Positions 8,153 to 17,122 of a stretch of DNA of 64,000 nucleotides are shown here, piece by piece; position 1 is the first letter of the stretch; every line of letters begins with the position of its first letter. The notes beneath the pieces were generated by a model. That model was not told where the DNA came from and made no database searches. It was given only the letters and a program-made list of their open reading frames with translations. The position numbers and the translations under genes were made by a program. This stretch comes from Croceicoccus estronivorus (GTDB lineage Bacteria; Pseudomonadota; Alphaproteobacteria; Sphingomonadales; Sphingomonadaceae), in the NCBI RefSeq assembly GCF_001625325.1, contig NZ_JRQQ01000006.1, forward strand, positions 124,001 to 188,000. The letters run 5' to 3'.

Positions 8153-9322
8153 TTATTTCCCGCGTAGCGGTCTCAGGAAATCGCGGAGATCGCCAACCAC
8201 GTCCGCAGGTCGTTCAACCGGTGCGAAATGGCCGCCGCCGTCGTGAATGCGCCATTGCCGCAAATCGGCCTGCCGCTCAATCAGCGCGCGCGGCACCAGA
8301 TTGATTTCCTTCGGGAATATCCCGAAGGCTGTTGGCGCGGCGATAATCGGCTGCTTGTCATGCGCGAGCGGAATCGACAGCGCCGATACGAACTGTTCCG
8401 CGTAAATCCGAAACGATGTTCCGATGGTGCCGGTCAACCAGTACACTGATGCCAGCGTGCATAGTGCGTCGCGATCAAAGACGGACAGGACATCCCCGCC
8501 ACAATCGCTCCACGCCCGGCGCCGTTCCCATAGCCATGCAGCCGTTCCGACCGGGGAATCGGCCATTGCATAGGCGAGAGTTTGCGGGTCGCGTTTCTGG
8601 ACAGTGATATGGCTGTCGACAAGCGGCCAGGACTCGATGTTGCGTTCGAGCATCCATGCCTCGTCTGCGGCGTAGTCGCCGGGCCTGATCTCGGCCGGCC
8701 CCAGACCGGGCAGCATCGGCAACGTGCAATAGATGCCTGTCAGCGCCTCGGGATAGGCATGGCCCAGATATGCCGTAACCGCAGCGCCCCAGTCACCACC
8801 GGCAGCGGCAAACCGGTCATGCCCAAGCACATCCTGCATGAGCTTGCACCACAGGTCCGCAACCTCCGGCACAGCAATGCCGGTTCGCGCCAGCGGGGAA
8901 AACCCGAACCCTGGCAGCGAGGGAATTACCAGCTCGAACGCATCCGCCGGATCGCCACCATAGGCGGCAGGATCGGTCAACCGGCCGATGACATCGCGAT
9001 AGTCCCAGAATGTCCACGGCCAGCCATGTGTCAGAATCAGCGGCATGCCCTTCCCGGTCTTTGCCGGAATATGCAGGAAGTGAATCGGATTACCGTCAAT
9101 TTCCACCCGATAGTGCGGGTACCGGTTCATCTCGGCTTCCTGCGCACGCCAATCGAACCCGTCCCGCCAATATTCGACCATGCCTTTCATCCAGTCGCCA
9201 TCGACACCGAATCGCCAGTTCTCGTTGCCGGGATCGGCCGGCCAACGCACGTTCTCCAGCCGTCGTTGCAGATCATCGAGATCGGACTGCGGAATTGCGA
9301 TTTGAAAGGCTTCAGGCTTCAC
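8153..9322 (-). CDS. Epoxide hydrolase (EHN domain + alpha/beta hydrolase)
   Basis: A 389-residue microsomal-type epoxide hydrolase with an N-terminal EHN region (about 1-100: FQIAIPQSDLDDLQRRLENV, then RWP) and an alpha/beta hydrolase core. It shows the HGWP oxyanion motif (99-102), nucleophile D177 in GGDWG, ring-opening Tyr Y307 in FRIYAE, and H365 in GGGHFAP. It hydrolyses an epoxide to a vicinal diol. I prefer the GTG at 9322, one base after the P450 stop and 7 bases after GGAGAG; an ATG at 9337 inside the P450 end is the alternative. Coupling to the P450 suggests the P450 makes the epoxide. Confidence 0.92.
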   Translation of the reverse strand: MKPEAFQIAIPQSDLDDLQRRLENVRWPADPGNENWRFGVDGDWMKGMVEYWRDGFDWRAQEAEMNRYPHYRVEIDGNPIHFLHIPAKTGKGMPLILTHGWPWTFWDYRDVIGRLTDPAAYGGDPADAFELVIPSLPGFGFSPLARTGIAVPEVADLWCKLMQDVLGHDRFAAAGGDWGAAVTAYLGHAYPEALTGIYCTLPMLPGLGPAEIRPGDYAADEAWMLERNIESWPLVDSHITVQKRDPQTLAYAMADSPVGTAAWLWERRRAWSDCGGDVLSVFDRDALCTLASVYWLTGTIGTSFRIYAEQFVSALSIPLAHDKQPIIAAPTAFGIFPKEINLVPRALIERQADLRQWRIHDGGGHFAPVERPADVVGDLRDFLRPLRGK

Positions 9323-9323
9323 T

Positions 9324-10508
9324 TCATTTCTCTCCATAGGGCCACACCCAGAGGTCGCGCGGTCCCCGCAACACTCCGCTGACGAATTCGACCGGGCGCC
9401 CCGGCACCAGCGCCATTTGCGGAAACCGTTCGAGCACCACCTGCAAAGCGATTTCCAGTTCCCGCTTGGCAAGATGCAGGCCAAGGCAGAAATGCGGCCC
9501 CCGGCCAAAGGTAATCGTATCGCGATTGTTCCGCGACGGATCGAACCGCCGGGGATCTGGGAATTTCTTCGGATCGGAATTGGCGGCGGTTATGCCGAAC
9601 AGCATCCAGTCGCCGCGACGGATCGGCTTGCCCGCAAAATCGACGTCGGCAGACGCCATACGCGGCAACAAGGCTGTGGGCGGCTGCCAGCGCAGCGCCT
9701 CCGCCACCACGGCCTCCCGCCCTGCCTTGCCGGACAGCGCAACGTCCCGCACCGCGGGGTCCGAAAGAACGGCGGCGAACATGCTGCCTGCGACTTTGAA
9801 TGTCGTATCCGAGCCAGCGGGAAACAGCAGCCGCAGGAATGTGAGCACCTGTTCATTGTCCAGCCGTCTGCCTTCCGATTCAGCCTGCGTCAGCGCCGAA
9901 AGCATATCCTCGCCCGGTGCGGCGCGGCGTTCTTCGATGATCGGCACCATATAGCTGTCGAACTGGGCCTTGGCGCGCATGGCCCCTTGCGGATCCCAGG
10001 GAAAATCGAACAGCTTGACCGCCCATTCGAGGAACCGTTCTTCATCGCGAACGGGAATGCCCAGCATTCGGGTAATGATCGAAAACGGGTAGGGCCGCGT
10101 GAATGCAGCGACGAGATCGACTTCGCGTTCAGCGGCAATCCTGTCGGAAATTTCCATGGCCACCGGCTCGATCAGCGGTTCGATGTGCGACCGGATCACG
10201 CCGGGCTGAAATGGTGCCGTGACAATGTTGCGATGGAGGCGATGTTCGGCACCGGACATTGTCATGATATTGCGGCCCAGCGGCTCCTCGACCATCTGGC
10301 GATAGCCTTCGCCCATGTCGAAATGGTCCTGATCGAGAAACGCCTGCTGCAATTCCTCATAGCCCAGAATCAGCCAGACCGGGGCACCGTGGTAGTTGAC
10401 CGAAACCACCGGCCCTTCACGGCGCAGATCCTCCAGCACGTCATGAAGATCAGGCAAGTCGTCACGAGCGAAATCGATCTCTGGAAGCAATGGGTTGGTT
10501 GCAGACAT
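9324..10508 (-). CDS. Cytochrome P450 (soluble bacterial type), copy 1
   Basis: A 394-residue soluble P450. The I-helix AGSDTT is at 231-236, the ExxR pair is E270/R273 in EALRWQPP, and the heme-binding loop FGRGPHFCLG has thiolate C341. It binds O2 at heme and needs a ferredoxin; one is encoded at 11882. ATG 10508 has GAGG just upstream. It is clearly paralogous to the divergent P450 at 10680: the IPV.DEER, FPWDP, AGSDTT, RWQPPTA and RGPR blocks are shared in order. It is translationally coupled to the epoxide hydrolase. An alkene or terpene epoxidation is the simplest reading, but the substrate is unknown. Confidence 0.95.
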   Translation of the reverse strand: MSATNPLLPEIDFARDDLPDLHDVLEDLRREGPVVSVNYHGAPVWLILGYEELQQAFLDQDHFDMGEGYRQMVEEPLGRNIMTMSGAEHRLHRNIVTAPFQPGVIRSHIEPLIEPVAMEISDRIAAEREVDLVAAFTRPYPFSIITRMLGIPVRDEERFLEWAVKLFDFPWDPQGAMRAKAQFDSYMVPIIEERRAAPGEDMLSALTQAESEGRRLDNEQVLTFLRLLFPAGSDTTFKVAGSMFAAVLSDPAVRDVALSGKAGREAVVAEALRWQPPTALLPRMASADVDFAGKPIRRGDWMLFGITAANSDPKKFPDPRRFDPSRNNRDTITFGRGPHFCLGLHLAKRELEIALQVVLERFPQMALVPGRPVEFVSGVLRGPRDLWVWPYGEK

Positions 10509-10679
10509 GATCCTCACCAGGGACTGTTGACGCGGCAAATCTAACGCGCTGCCTGCGCACGCCTATTCCCATATGGAGACTGACTTGTCGTAAAACCCAC
10601 CGTATTCTCGACTCCCATAATTCGCCGGACGATCCGGTGCCGTGTCAGGCGCCGGATCGAACAAGGACGGAAAGAGAGG

Positions 10680-11882
10680 ATGCCGATGCCCGATGCAGAC
10701 CTGCTGATGCCTGATGTGGATTTCGCCTACGACGACGTTCCCGACCTTCACGAGCGCATTGTCCAGCTGCGGCAGAACGGCCCGGTGGTTCCCGTCCGCT
10801 ATCATGGCGACAGGACCTGGCTTATCCTCGATCACGAGCTGGTGAAGCAGGCATTCGAGGATTACGATCATTTCGACCCTGCCCCCGGCTATCAGCAGAT
10901 CGCCGCCCCCTCGATGGGCCAGACCATCCAGACGATGAGCGGAGACGAACATCGCATCAGCAGGGGATTGGTGACCGCCCCCTTTCTGCCGTCGAAAATT
11001 CGCAGTCTGGTCGAAGACCTGATCGAGCCGATCGCCAACGAATTGCTGGATCGCGTCGCAGGCAAAGAGGTCGTTGATCTGGTCAGCACTTTCACCAGAC
11101 CGTATCCCTTCATGGTCATAACACGCCTGCTGGGCATTCCGGTCGAGGATGAGGAGCGGATGCTGGAATGGGCGATCAAGATGATCGACTTCCCATGGGA
11201 CCCGGACGGCGCAGTCCGGGCGAAAGAGCAGTTCCAGGCCTATATGCAGACGATCATCGACGACCGCCGGGCCAATCCCACCGGGGACTTCATGTCGATG
11301 CTGGTGCAGGCGGAATACGAAGGGGAGCGCCTGAGCGACGAGCGTATTCTCGGGTTCGTCGGGCTGCTGTTTCCCGCCGGTTCCGACACGACCTACAAAA
11401 ATGCAGGCAGCCTGTTCGCCTGCGTTCTGGCCGACCCTGCCCTGCGCGAACGGGCGCTGCGATCGCCCCGGGATCGCGAACTGATCGTGACGGAATCTCT
11501 GCGCTGGCAGCCGCCAACCGCATTCCTGCCCCGCATGGCGAGCAACGATGTTGAACTCGGCAACGTGCAGATTCGCAAGGGCGAATGGACGCTGTTCGGC
11601 ATTACCGCCGCCAATGCGGATCCCAAGGTTTATCCTGATCCGCACAGGTTCGATCCGGACCGGGACAATCGAGACATCCTGACATTCGGCCGGAGCAAGC
11701 ATTTCTGTCTGGGGATGCATCTCGCCCGGCGCGAACTGGAAACGGCCCTTCGCCTGGTATTCGAGCGTTTCCCCCATATGGTGTTGGAAAAGGGCGAACC
11801 GGTCGAATTTGTCGGTGCGGTATTGCGGGGACCGCGCGCCCTCCACGTCCGTCCCTATGGGCAAAGAGAGGATCAGAACTGA
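10680..11882 (+). CDS. Cytochrome P450 (soluble bacterial type), copy 2
   Basis: A 400-residue soluble P450 with I-helix AGSDTT at 233-238, ExxR at E272/R275 (ESLRWQPP), and heme loop FGRSKHFCLG with C343. An internal ATG at 10686 (start MPDADLL) is an equally good start, with GAGAGG 6 bases before it. The stop overlaps the ferredoxin start (TGATG), so oxygenase and electron donor are made together. It is a paralogue of the P450 on the opposite strand, separated by a 171-base divergent promoter region. No ferredoxin reductase is encoded in the window, so electrons must come from a reductase elsewhere. Confidence 0.95.
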   Translation: MPMPDADLLMPDVDFAYDDVPDLHERIVQLRQNGPVVPVRYHGDRTWLILDHELVKQAFEDYDHFDPAPGYQQIAAPSMGQTIQTMSGDEHRISRGLVTAPFLPSKIRSLVEDLIEPIANELLDRVAGKEVVDLVSTFTRPYPFMVITRLLGIPVEDEERMLEWAIKMIDFPWDPDGAVRAKEQFQAYMQTIIDDRRANPTGDFMSMLVQAEYEGERLSDERILGFVGLLFPAGSDTTYKNAGSLFACVLADPALRERALRSPRDRELIVTESLRWQPPTAFLPRMASNDVELGNVQIRKGEWTLFGITAANADPKVYPDPHRFDPDRDNRDILTFGRSKHFCLGMHLARRELETALRLVFERFPHMVLEKGEPVEFVGAVLRGPRALHVRPYGQREDQN

Positions 11883-12199
11883 TGCGCGTGACGTTTTTCG
11901 ACATCAACGGCGCCGCACAGCATGTCGAAGGCAGGGCCGGCGAGAATGCGATGGAATGCGCCAAGCGCAATGCCATCGATGGAATCATAGGCGAATGCGG
12001 CGGCGCCATGGCTTGCGCGACTTGCCACGCCTATGTCGACCCCAGGTGGATCGCTCGGCTCGACCCCCCGGAGCATCAGGAACGGGACATGATCGACGGC
12101 TGTATCGACGTGCGACCGGAAAGCAGACTGACCTGTCAGGTGATACTGGAGGATGCTCTCGACGGAATCGTTTTCACCGTGCCGGATTCCCAAGTCTGA
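11882..12199 (+). CDS. [2Fe-2S] ferredoxin (adrenodoxin/putidaredoxin type)
   Basis: A 105-residue ferredoxin whose cluster ligands are C39, C45, C48 and C85 (C-x5-C-x2-C-x36-C, in GECGGAMACATC and LTC). This is the vertebrate/bacterial class that donates electrons to P450s. The ATG overlaps the stop of the second P450 by one base. Length and spacing are normal for the family. It probably serves both neighbouring P450s. The partner reductase is not in this window. Confidence 0.94.
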   Translation: MRVTFFDINGAAQHVEGRAGENAMECAKRNAIDGIIGECGGAMACATCHAYVDPRWIARLDPPEHQERDMIDGCIDVRPESRLTCQVILEDALDGIVFTVPDSQV

Positions 12200-12342
12200 A
12201 TAGCATGGCAAGCTCGCCTTGCGGCAATTGCCGTGCTGCCAGACCCGTTCAGCGCGCCCGTCTGCGTTGGCTGGCACTCTGCACAAGGCCAACGGCATGC
12301 AATGCACTTGCTTTGCCCCCGATATGCGGCATGAACGGCGCC

Positions 12343-12864
12343 ATGCGGACGCTTGGGATATTGCTCGTTGCCTGCACCTGCCTTGTGACGGGATGTGCGG
12401 CACATCCGACCGTGCATGCTTTCGCAGTCCCTCCGGGCATCGCTGAAGGAGCGGCGAAAACATTCGCGACAATTCCACCGGAAGATGAGGGAAGCCAGGC
12501 AGCTATGCCCTTCGTTGAGCAGCGCCTGCTCGAACTGGGGTATAGCCGGGACACTTCACCGGAATTCCTGGTCCAGGTGACCGCGACCCGGCGACCGCAG
12601 CGGACCGGTGCTTTCATTCCAGGGCCGGACGCCCCTGTAACCTGGGCAGAGAAACCCAGGAAAACATGGCTCGCCCCGGGACGAAATGTGATGGCCCTGC
12701 GGATCCATCTTCTTGACGCCCACACCGGCGCGCCGGTTTATGTTACGACTGCAGAGCTATCCTCTGCCAAAGCGTCTTTCGCGGAAGTGGCCAGTCCGTT
12801 GGCCAGGGCAGCTTTGGATGAGGAACCTCAGGCGGCCAGTTTCGCAGTGCAAACCACCCCCTGA
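12343..12864 (+). CDS. Small lipoprotein (DUF4136-like)
   Basis: A 173-residue protein with a lipoprotein signal: MRTLG, a hydrophobic stretch, then lipobox LVTGC with acylated Cys at residue 18. The mature part (VHAFAVPPG, then FVEQRLLELGY, then PEFLVQVTATRRP) follows the layout of DUF4136 lipoproteins, which are outer-membrane or periplasmic proteins of unknown role. The start could also be the ATG at 12331; neither has a clear ribosome site. It is convergent with the CHASE2 kinase gene and 143 bases from the ferredoxin, so it is probably unrelated to the P450 cluster. Confidence 0.65.
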   Translation: MRTLGILLVACTCLVTGCAAHPTVHAFAVPPGIAEGAAKTFATIPPEDEGSQAAMPFVEQRLLELGYSRDTSPEFLVQVTATRRPQRTGAFIPGPDAPVTWAEKPRKTWLAPGRNVMALRIHLLDAHTGAPVYVTTAELSSAKASFAEVASPLARAALDEEPQAASFAVQTTP

Positions 12865-12881
12865 ACCTTCGGCCGCTTTCC

Positions 12882-15098
12882 CTATCTCGGCAGAACGATT
12901 TCGAAACAGGTCCCCTCACCCACCGTGCTCTTGCAGGTAATCGTGCCGTAGTGCCGCCTGAGCACGGAACGAACAAAGGCAAGGCCCAGCCCCGCCCCTT
13001 GCACCGCATTCTCCTCCACCCGCCGAAAGGGATCGAACAGATTGGCAATCTGATCTTCCGCAATACCCGGTCCCGTGTCGCAGATGGAGAGCACAACCTT
13101 CGACGGACTGGCGACGAGCTCGCACGCGATGGTGGATTCCGGCGGACTGTACTTTATCGCATTATCGATCAGGTTGATAACCGCGCGCGTAATCAGTTGC
13201 CGGTCGCAGCGCACGACCTGTTCCTGCTCGCAGCCGCGCACATCTACATCGATGTGCTTTGCGGTCGCCTGTGGCCACAAGTTATCGACCGCATCCAGCA
13301 CGATATCCGGGAAGTTGACCTCCTCCAGATTCAACGCGCTCGCTTCGGCACGGGCAAGCTGGACAAACCCATCGGCCAGCGAGAGGGTCCTGTGGGCGTA
13401 GCCCCTTATCCTGCGCGCGGCCTCTTCGCCCACCTCCCCGGCAGACTGTTCCAGCGTCGTCAGAATGGATATCTGCGGTGCACGCATGTCATGGGTGAGC
13501 AACTGCAGAGCTTCTTCACGCTGGCGCGTGGTGAGCCGGATCTCCGTCACGTCCGCCAACCGCAATACCCATGCCACGAGTTGCCCTGCTCCATCGTGGA
13601 TCCGGGACCAGCGGACATCGAACACCCTGCCGTCAGTTCCGGTGATGTCGGCGGGTAAGGCCTGCTCCCCCGGTATTGCGGTTTCGTCGGCGACCGCCTG
13701 CCCACCCGTCAACAGCAGCAGAATGACAGAGAAATGCCTGCGCTCCACGTCACCCAGCAGTGCCCGCGCCTGGGTATTCAGCATCCGGATAAAACCGTCC
13801 GGTTCAATGACCAGAGATGAATCGGGCAATCCATTCAGCGTATCGTTGAGAAAGCCGCTAAAATTGCGCGACTGCGCAATCGCCCAGCGCAATTGATCCA
13901 TATCGCTGTCCGCGAAATCCAGACCGACGAACCCTGCGTGCTCGCGCGTCGCCGCATCCCGGCGAAAACGCTCGAGTTCCTCCCGCATGAACGATGTCGC
14001 CACCTGGAAGCGGCGGCCGACCCACAAGGGGTAGGTAATACCGATCCCCGCCAGCGCGGCGACCGGTGAAAGCCAGATGCCACTTCCCCACAGCAAGACA
14101 CTCGTCCCACCAATCACACAGCACAGAACAACTGCTGAACAGAGTATCAGGAAGGGGCGGGCGATCAGGAAACTGCCGAGCAGGAGCCAGACAGGTATGA
14201 GCGCAAATGCATATTGCAGCCAATTCGGGGCGGGGACGATCCTGTTTCCCGAGAGCAAGGCCTGGATGGCATTGGCGTTGATTTCCACCCCCGGCGTCAG
14301 TTGATGTACCGATGCAAGCGGCGTGGCAAAGGTATCGCCCGAACTCGGGGATGTCATGCCAACCAGAACAATCCGGTCGCGAAAGAAAGAAGCCGGGACG
14401 CTGCCTTCCAGAACGGCTGAAAACGGTACTCTCCTGAAACGAGCCTTCCCATCCGTAAACGGGATCAGGAAGGGCGCTGCTCTTGTCAGCCCGTCCCGTT
14501 GGGTACGTCTCGCCTGAATGCAGGCCACGCCTTGCGCACGGCAAGCCACGAGAGCCGCGACATGGGGCCAGAGCAAGCCGTCCGCGCCTTCCAGTAGATG
14601 GATGCTGCGAACGATCCCGTCCTTGTCCGTATACAAGTTGGCCTGGCCGACCTCCACCCCCTGTGGCCTGAAGATGGACAAGGGTTCGATTACCGAAACT
14701 TCCTTGCCGTTTCGGCCAGGCACTTCGATATAGAGTGGGATGATGGGATGCGTCGCGCTCATGGCCTTGGCCAGCGCCGCATCGTCCTGTCCAGCATCGA
14801 CGAACAGGAAGTCGTAGAGGATGACTTTCGCCCCCGCCTTGTGCAGTTCATCCAGTAACTGCGCATGCACGCGACGAGGCCAGGGGAAGGTTCCCAGCTG
14901 TGAAAAGCTTTCATCATCGACGGCAACAATTACGATATCGTCGCTGGGAGCCTCCGGTCGCCAAGTGATCAATTCGTCATAGAGATCATTGTCCAGCCTC
15001 CACAGGCCACCGGACATCACCAAAATCACGACAAGCGCAGTCGCCAGAAGCGAGGCAAAGCACCAATCTCGCAAAAGCAGGCGCCTGCTAGCGGACAC
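12882..15098 (-). CDS. CHASE2-domain sensor histidine kinase
   Basis: A 738-residue inner-membrane kinase. One N-terminal membrane segment (about 13-31) leads to a periplasmic CHASE2 sensor (about 35-290), three membrane segments (about 295-360), a PAS-like region (about 420-520) and the kinase core. H536 in LLTHDMRAP is the phosphorylation site; the N-box is NLIDNAIKY (642-650) and the ATP-lid motifs are DTGPGIA (674-680) and GAGLGLAF (701-708). It is the last gene of a three-gene operon with the LysM/FecR protein and the response regulator, which is its likely partner. The signal is unknown; CHASE2 domains are periplasmic sensors. Confidence 0.92.
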   Translation of the reverse strand: MSASRRLLLRDWCFASLLATALVVILVMSGGLWRLDNDLYDELITWRPEAPSDDIVIVAVDDESFSQLGTFPWPRRVHAQLLDELHKAGAKVILYDFLFVDAGQDDAALAKAMSATHPIIPLYIEVPGRNGKEVSVIEPLSIFRPQGVEVGQANLYTDKDGIVRSIHLLEGADGLLWPHVAALVACRAQGVACIQARRTQRDGLTRAAPFLIPFTDGKARFRRVPFSAVLEGSVPASFFRDRIVLVGMTSPSSGDTFATPLASVHQLTPGVEINANAIQALLSGNRIVPAPNWLQYAFALIPVWLLLGSFLIARPFLILCSAVVLCCVIGGTSVLLWGSGIWLSPVAALAGIGITYPLWVGRRFQVATSFMREELERFRRDAATREHAGFVGLDFADSDMDQLRWAIAQSRNFSGFLNDTLNGLPDSSLVIEPDGFIRMLNTQARALLGDVERRHFSVILLLLTGGQAVADETAIPGEQALPADITGTDGRVFDVRWSRIHDGAGQLVAWVLRLADVTEIRLTTRQREEALQLLTHDMRAPQISILTTLEQSAGEVGEEAARRIRGYAHRTLSLADGFVQLARAEASALNLEEVNFPDIVLDAVDNLWPQATAKHIDVDVRGCEQEQVVRCDRQLITRAVINLIDNAIKYSPPESTIACELVASPSKVVLSICDTGPGIAEDQIANLFDPFRRVEENAVQGAGLGLAFVRSVLRRHYGTITCKSTVGEGTCFEIVLPR

Positions 15099-15110
15099 TG
15101 GAGCCTGTTT

Positions 15111-16412
15111 TCATCGTGCGGGCGTCACATGCAATTTCTGGTATTCGGTCCAACGCGCAAAGGTATCTTTCCCCTCTCCGCCAATGCTCTGCACGCGCCA
15201 GTAATATACTCCGGCGGGCAGATCGGTAATCACGATCTCCTCGACGGACATGTTCATTTCGTCAATGACGGGAACCCCACCCGGAGCCGAAGTGATCTGG
15301 AAACGGAAATGGCGATCACCCTGCCCTTCCGGCCGCCAACGGAAACGCAGACAACGCCGTCCGGGGCAATCGTCAAGGTTATCGACTGTCGCCGTCACGT
15401 CATTGCGGCGGCGTTCGACGGCATAGGTTGAGGGCAGCCCCTCAAGCCCACCGGCAGACAGCGCAGTGAAGCGCACGAAGAAATTGCCGTCGGGAATATC
15501 CGGAAGGCTGAAAGCAGGTTCATCCGATGTGCTTTCGGTGAAAATGTCGATAAAACCGGCATCTGTAGCAAGTTGGGTGCGGTAGCCCCCTGCGCCTTCG
15601 ATTGGTTCGAGGCGGAACTCGACCATTTCTCCGTCCTGAAAGATCTCGGGATTGAGCAAGGATGGCGCGGCAAGCAAACGTACCGGCTGCTTCATCCCGC
15701 TCTTGGCCACGACAACCCCTTCTCCGGCGTCGAGCAGACGGCTGCTCTGCTTTCCTTCCACCGCGACACGGCCTTCCAGAACGCCCGTGCCTGCGGAACC
15801 GGAAGCCTCGGAAAACGCAACTCTGAAACTGGTTCCACGAACGCCTGCCACCGAAATCGGCGTTTTTACTTCGAAGCGATCGCCCGCATCGTGCAGCGAT
15901 TTCACATTCGCTTCGACGCGCCCGTCATCAAGCTCAAACCGCTTGATCACCGAATTCGTGAGCAGAATCTTATGCAGATCGACTATCTTGAGCCGGGAAT
16001 CCGACGGGATGGTCAATCGCGAACTGTCGGGAAGTTCCAGCGTCAGGAACGCACCGCTACGCGTACGGACCTCTCCGCCCGCACCAATTTCCATTCCCTG
16101 GCTGGCGCCATCGCCATTCACTGTCACCGTACCACGGAAAGCCACGACCCGTGCAGCAAGAGGCTGCAAGCGCAGTAGCCGCCGCGGGACTCGCAAGACG
16201 GAACCCGCCAGCAGCTTGCGTGGGTCCTCTATCCGATTGCGCGCCTGAACGATCCGGTAATCCTGCAGGTTGGTGAGCCCTTTGCCAGCCAGGTCGAACA
16301 ACGTATCGCCACGTTTGACCTGATACCTCAGATCCCCGCCCTCACCCGCATGGGCAGTGAATATTTCACCAGACGCCAGAACAAGAAATATCGCGACAAC
16401 GTAACGGATCAT
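15111..16412 (-). CDS. Periplasmic LysM - FecR domain protein
   Basis: A 433-residue exported protein: signal peptide about 1-22 (cleavage after AHA), LysM peptidoglycan-binding domain about 28-78 (YQVKRGDTLFDLA), FecR domain about 85-215 with TPISVAGVRGTSFRV, then two beta-rich fibronectin-like segments to the end. The start ATG overlaps the response-regulator stop by ATGA and has AAGGAAG upstream. Sandwiched between regulator and CHASE2 kinase, it is probably a periplasmic accessory that presents a cell-wall signal to the CHASE2 sensor. This is inference from the conserved neighbourhood. It is unrelated to iron-dicitrate FecR apart from the shared domain. Confidence 0.88.
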   Translation of the reverse strand: MIRYVVAIFLVLASGEIFTAHAGEGGDLRYQVKRGDTLFDLAGKGLTNLQDYRIVQARNRIEDPRKLLAGSVLRVPRRLLRLQPLAARVVAFRGTVTVNGDGASQGMEIGAGGEVRTRSGAFLTLELPDSSRLTIPSDSRLKIVDLHKILLTNSVIKRFELDDGRVEANVKSLHDAGDRFEVKTPISVAGVRGTSFRVAFSEASGSAGTGVLEGRVAVEGKQSSRLLDAGEGVVVAKSGMKQPVRLLAAPSLLNPEIFQDGEMVEFRLEPIEGAGGYRTQLATDAGFIDIFTESTSDEPAFSLPDIPDGNFFVRFTALSAGGLEGLPSTYAVERRRNDVTATVDNLDDCPGRRCLRFRWRPEGQGDRHFRFQITSAPGGVPVIDEMNMSVEEIVITDLPAGVYYWRVQSIGGEGKDTFARWTEYQKLHVTPAR

Positions 16413-17122
16413 TTCGCTTCCTTCGAATTCGCGAAGGGCACCATTTCGAGGCGATAGCCGAAACTGTGTACCGGCAGCAGGCGATAGCCGAGGTAAGGTC
16501 TCAAGCCCAGGCGAGCGCGAATTTTCGAAACATGCACATCGAGCGTACGCGTGGGAAGATCGGGATTTCTTCCCCAAACCGTCTCAAGCAGATGAACCCG
16601 GCTCAGAGGGCGACCCATATTGCGGAACAAGGTCAATGCGAGGCCGAATTCCTTGGCGGTAAGCGCAACCTCCCGGCCTCTGATGTCCACCACATTCCTG
16701 CCGTGATCGAATGTCATCCCCCACAGGTCTTCCCGGGCATCGACGATCGTCGGGGCTGGATACGTGCGCCGGAGCACTGCCCCGATGCGTGCGACCAGCA
16801 CGTCGCGTTCCAACGGCTTGACCATATAGTCATCTGCCCCGGCCTCCAGAGCCTTCACGATGTCTTCGGAGTCCATGCGGCTGGTAATCATGATCGCCGG
16901 CGGACACGGGTCGAGCATCTCCTGCGCCCAATGCAGAATATCAAGCCCCGAAGCATCGGGGACATTCCAATCAAGCAGTAGCAAATCGAAGGATTCTTGC
17001 CGCAATGCCACTTTGAAGGCCTTCGCCGTCGCATATCCATGACAAGTATGCCCGGCCTCGCTCGTCACAGCTTCAATTTCCTGCCGCGTGGCCAGATCAT
17101 CCTCAAGCAATCCCAGACGCAA
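16409..17122 (-). CDS. OmpR/PhoB-family response regulator
   Basis: A 237-residue regulator. The receiver domain (about 1-115) has acidic pocket EDD (7-9), phospho-acceptor Asp in LLLLDWNVP (about D51), switch Thr/Ser in MITSR, and Lys in DYMVKPLE. The C-terminal winged helix (about 130-230) contains LTAKEFGLALTLFRN and TRTLDVHVSKIRARLG. It heads the operon with the LysM/FecR protein and CHASE2 kinase and is probably phosphorylated by that kinase. The long non-coding region upstream (17123-18689) would hold its promoter and perhaps targets. Confidence 0.93.
   Translation of the reverse strand: MRLGLLEDDLATRQEIEAVTSEAGHTCHGYATAKAFKVALRQESFDLLLLDWNVPDASGLDILHWAQEMLDPCPPAIMITSRMDSEDIVKALEAGADDYMVKPLERDVLVARIGAVLRRTYPAPTIVDAREDLWGMTFDHGRNVVDIRGREVALTAKEFGLALTLFRNMGRPLSRVHLLETVWGRNPDLPTRTLDVHVSKIRARLGLRPYLGYRLLPVHSFGYRLEMVPFANSKEAK

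Noticed and set aside
10563-11864. A 433-residue open frame opposite to P450 copy 2, and a 375-residue one opposite to P450 copy 1 (9417-10544)
   Set aside because: Both are exactly antisense to clear P450 genes, have arginine/histidine-rich or odd composition, and no domains. High-GC codon use on the real strand commonly leaves such long antisense frames.
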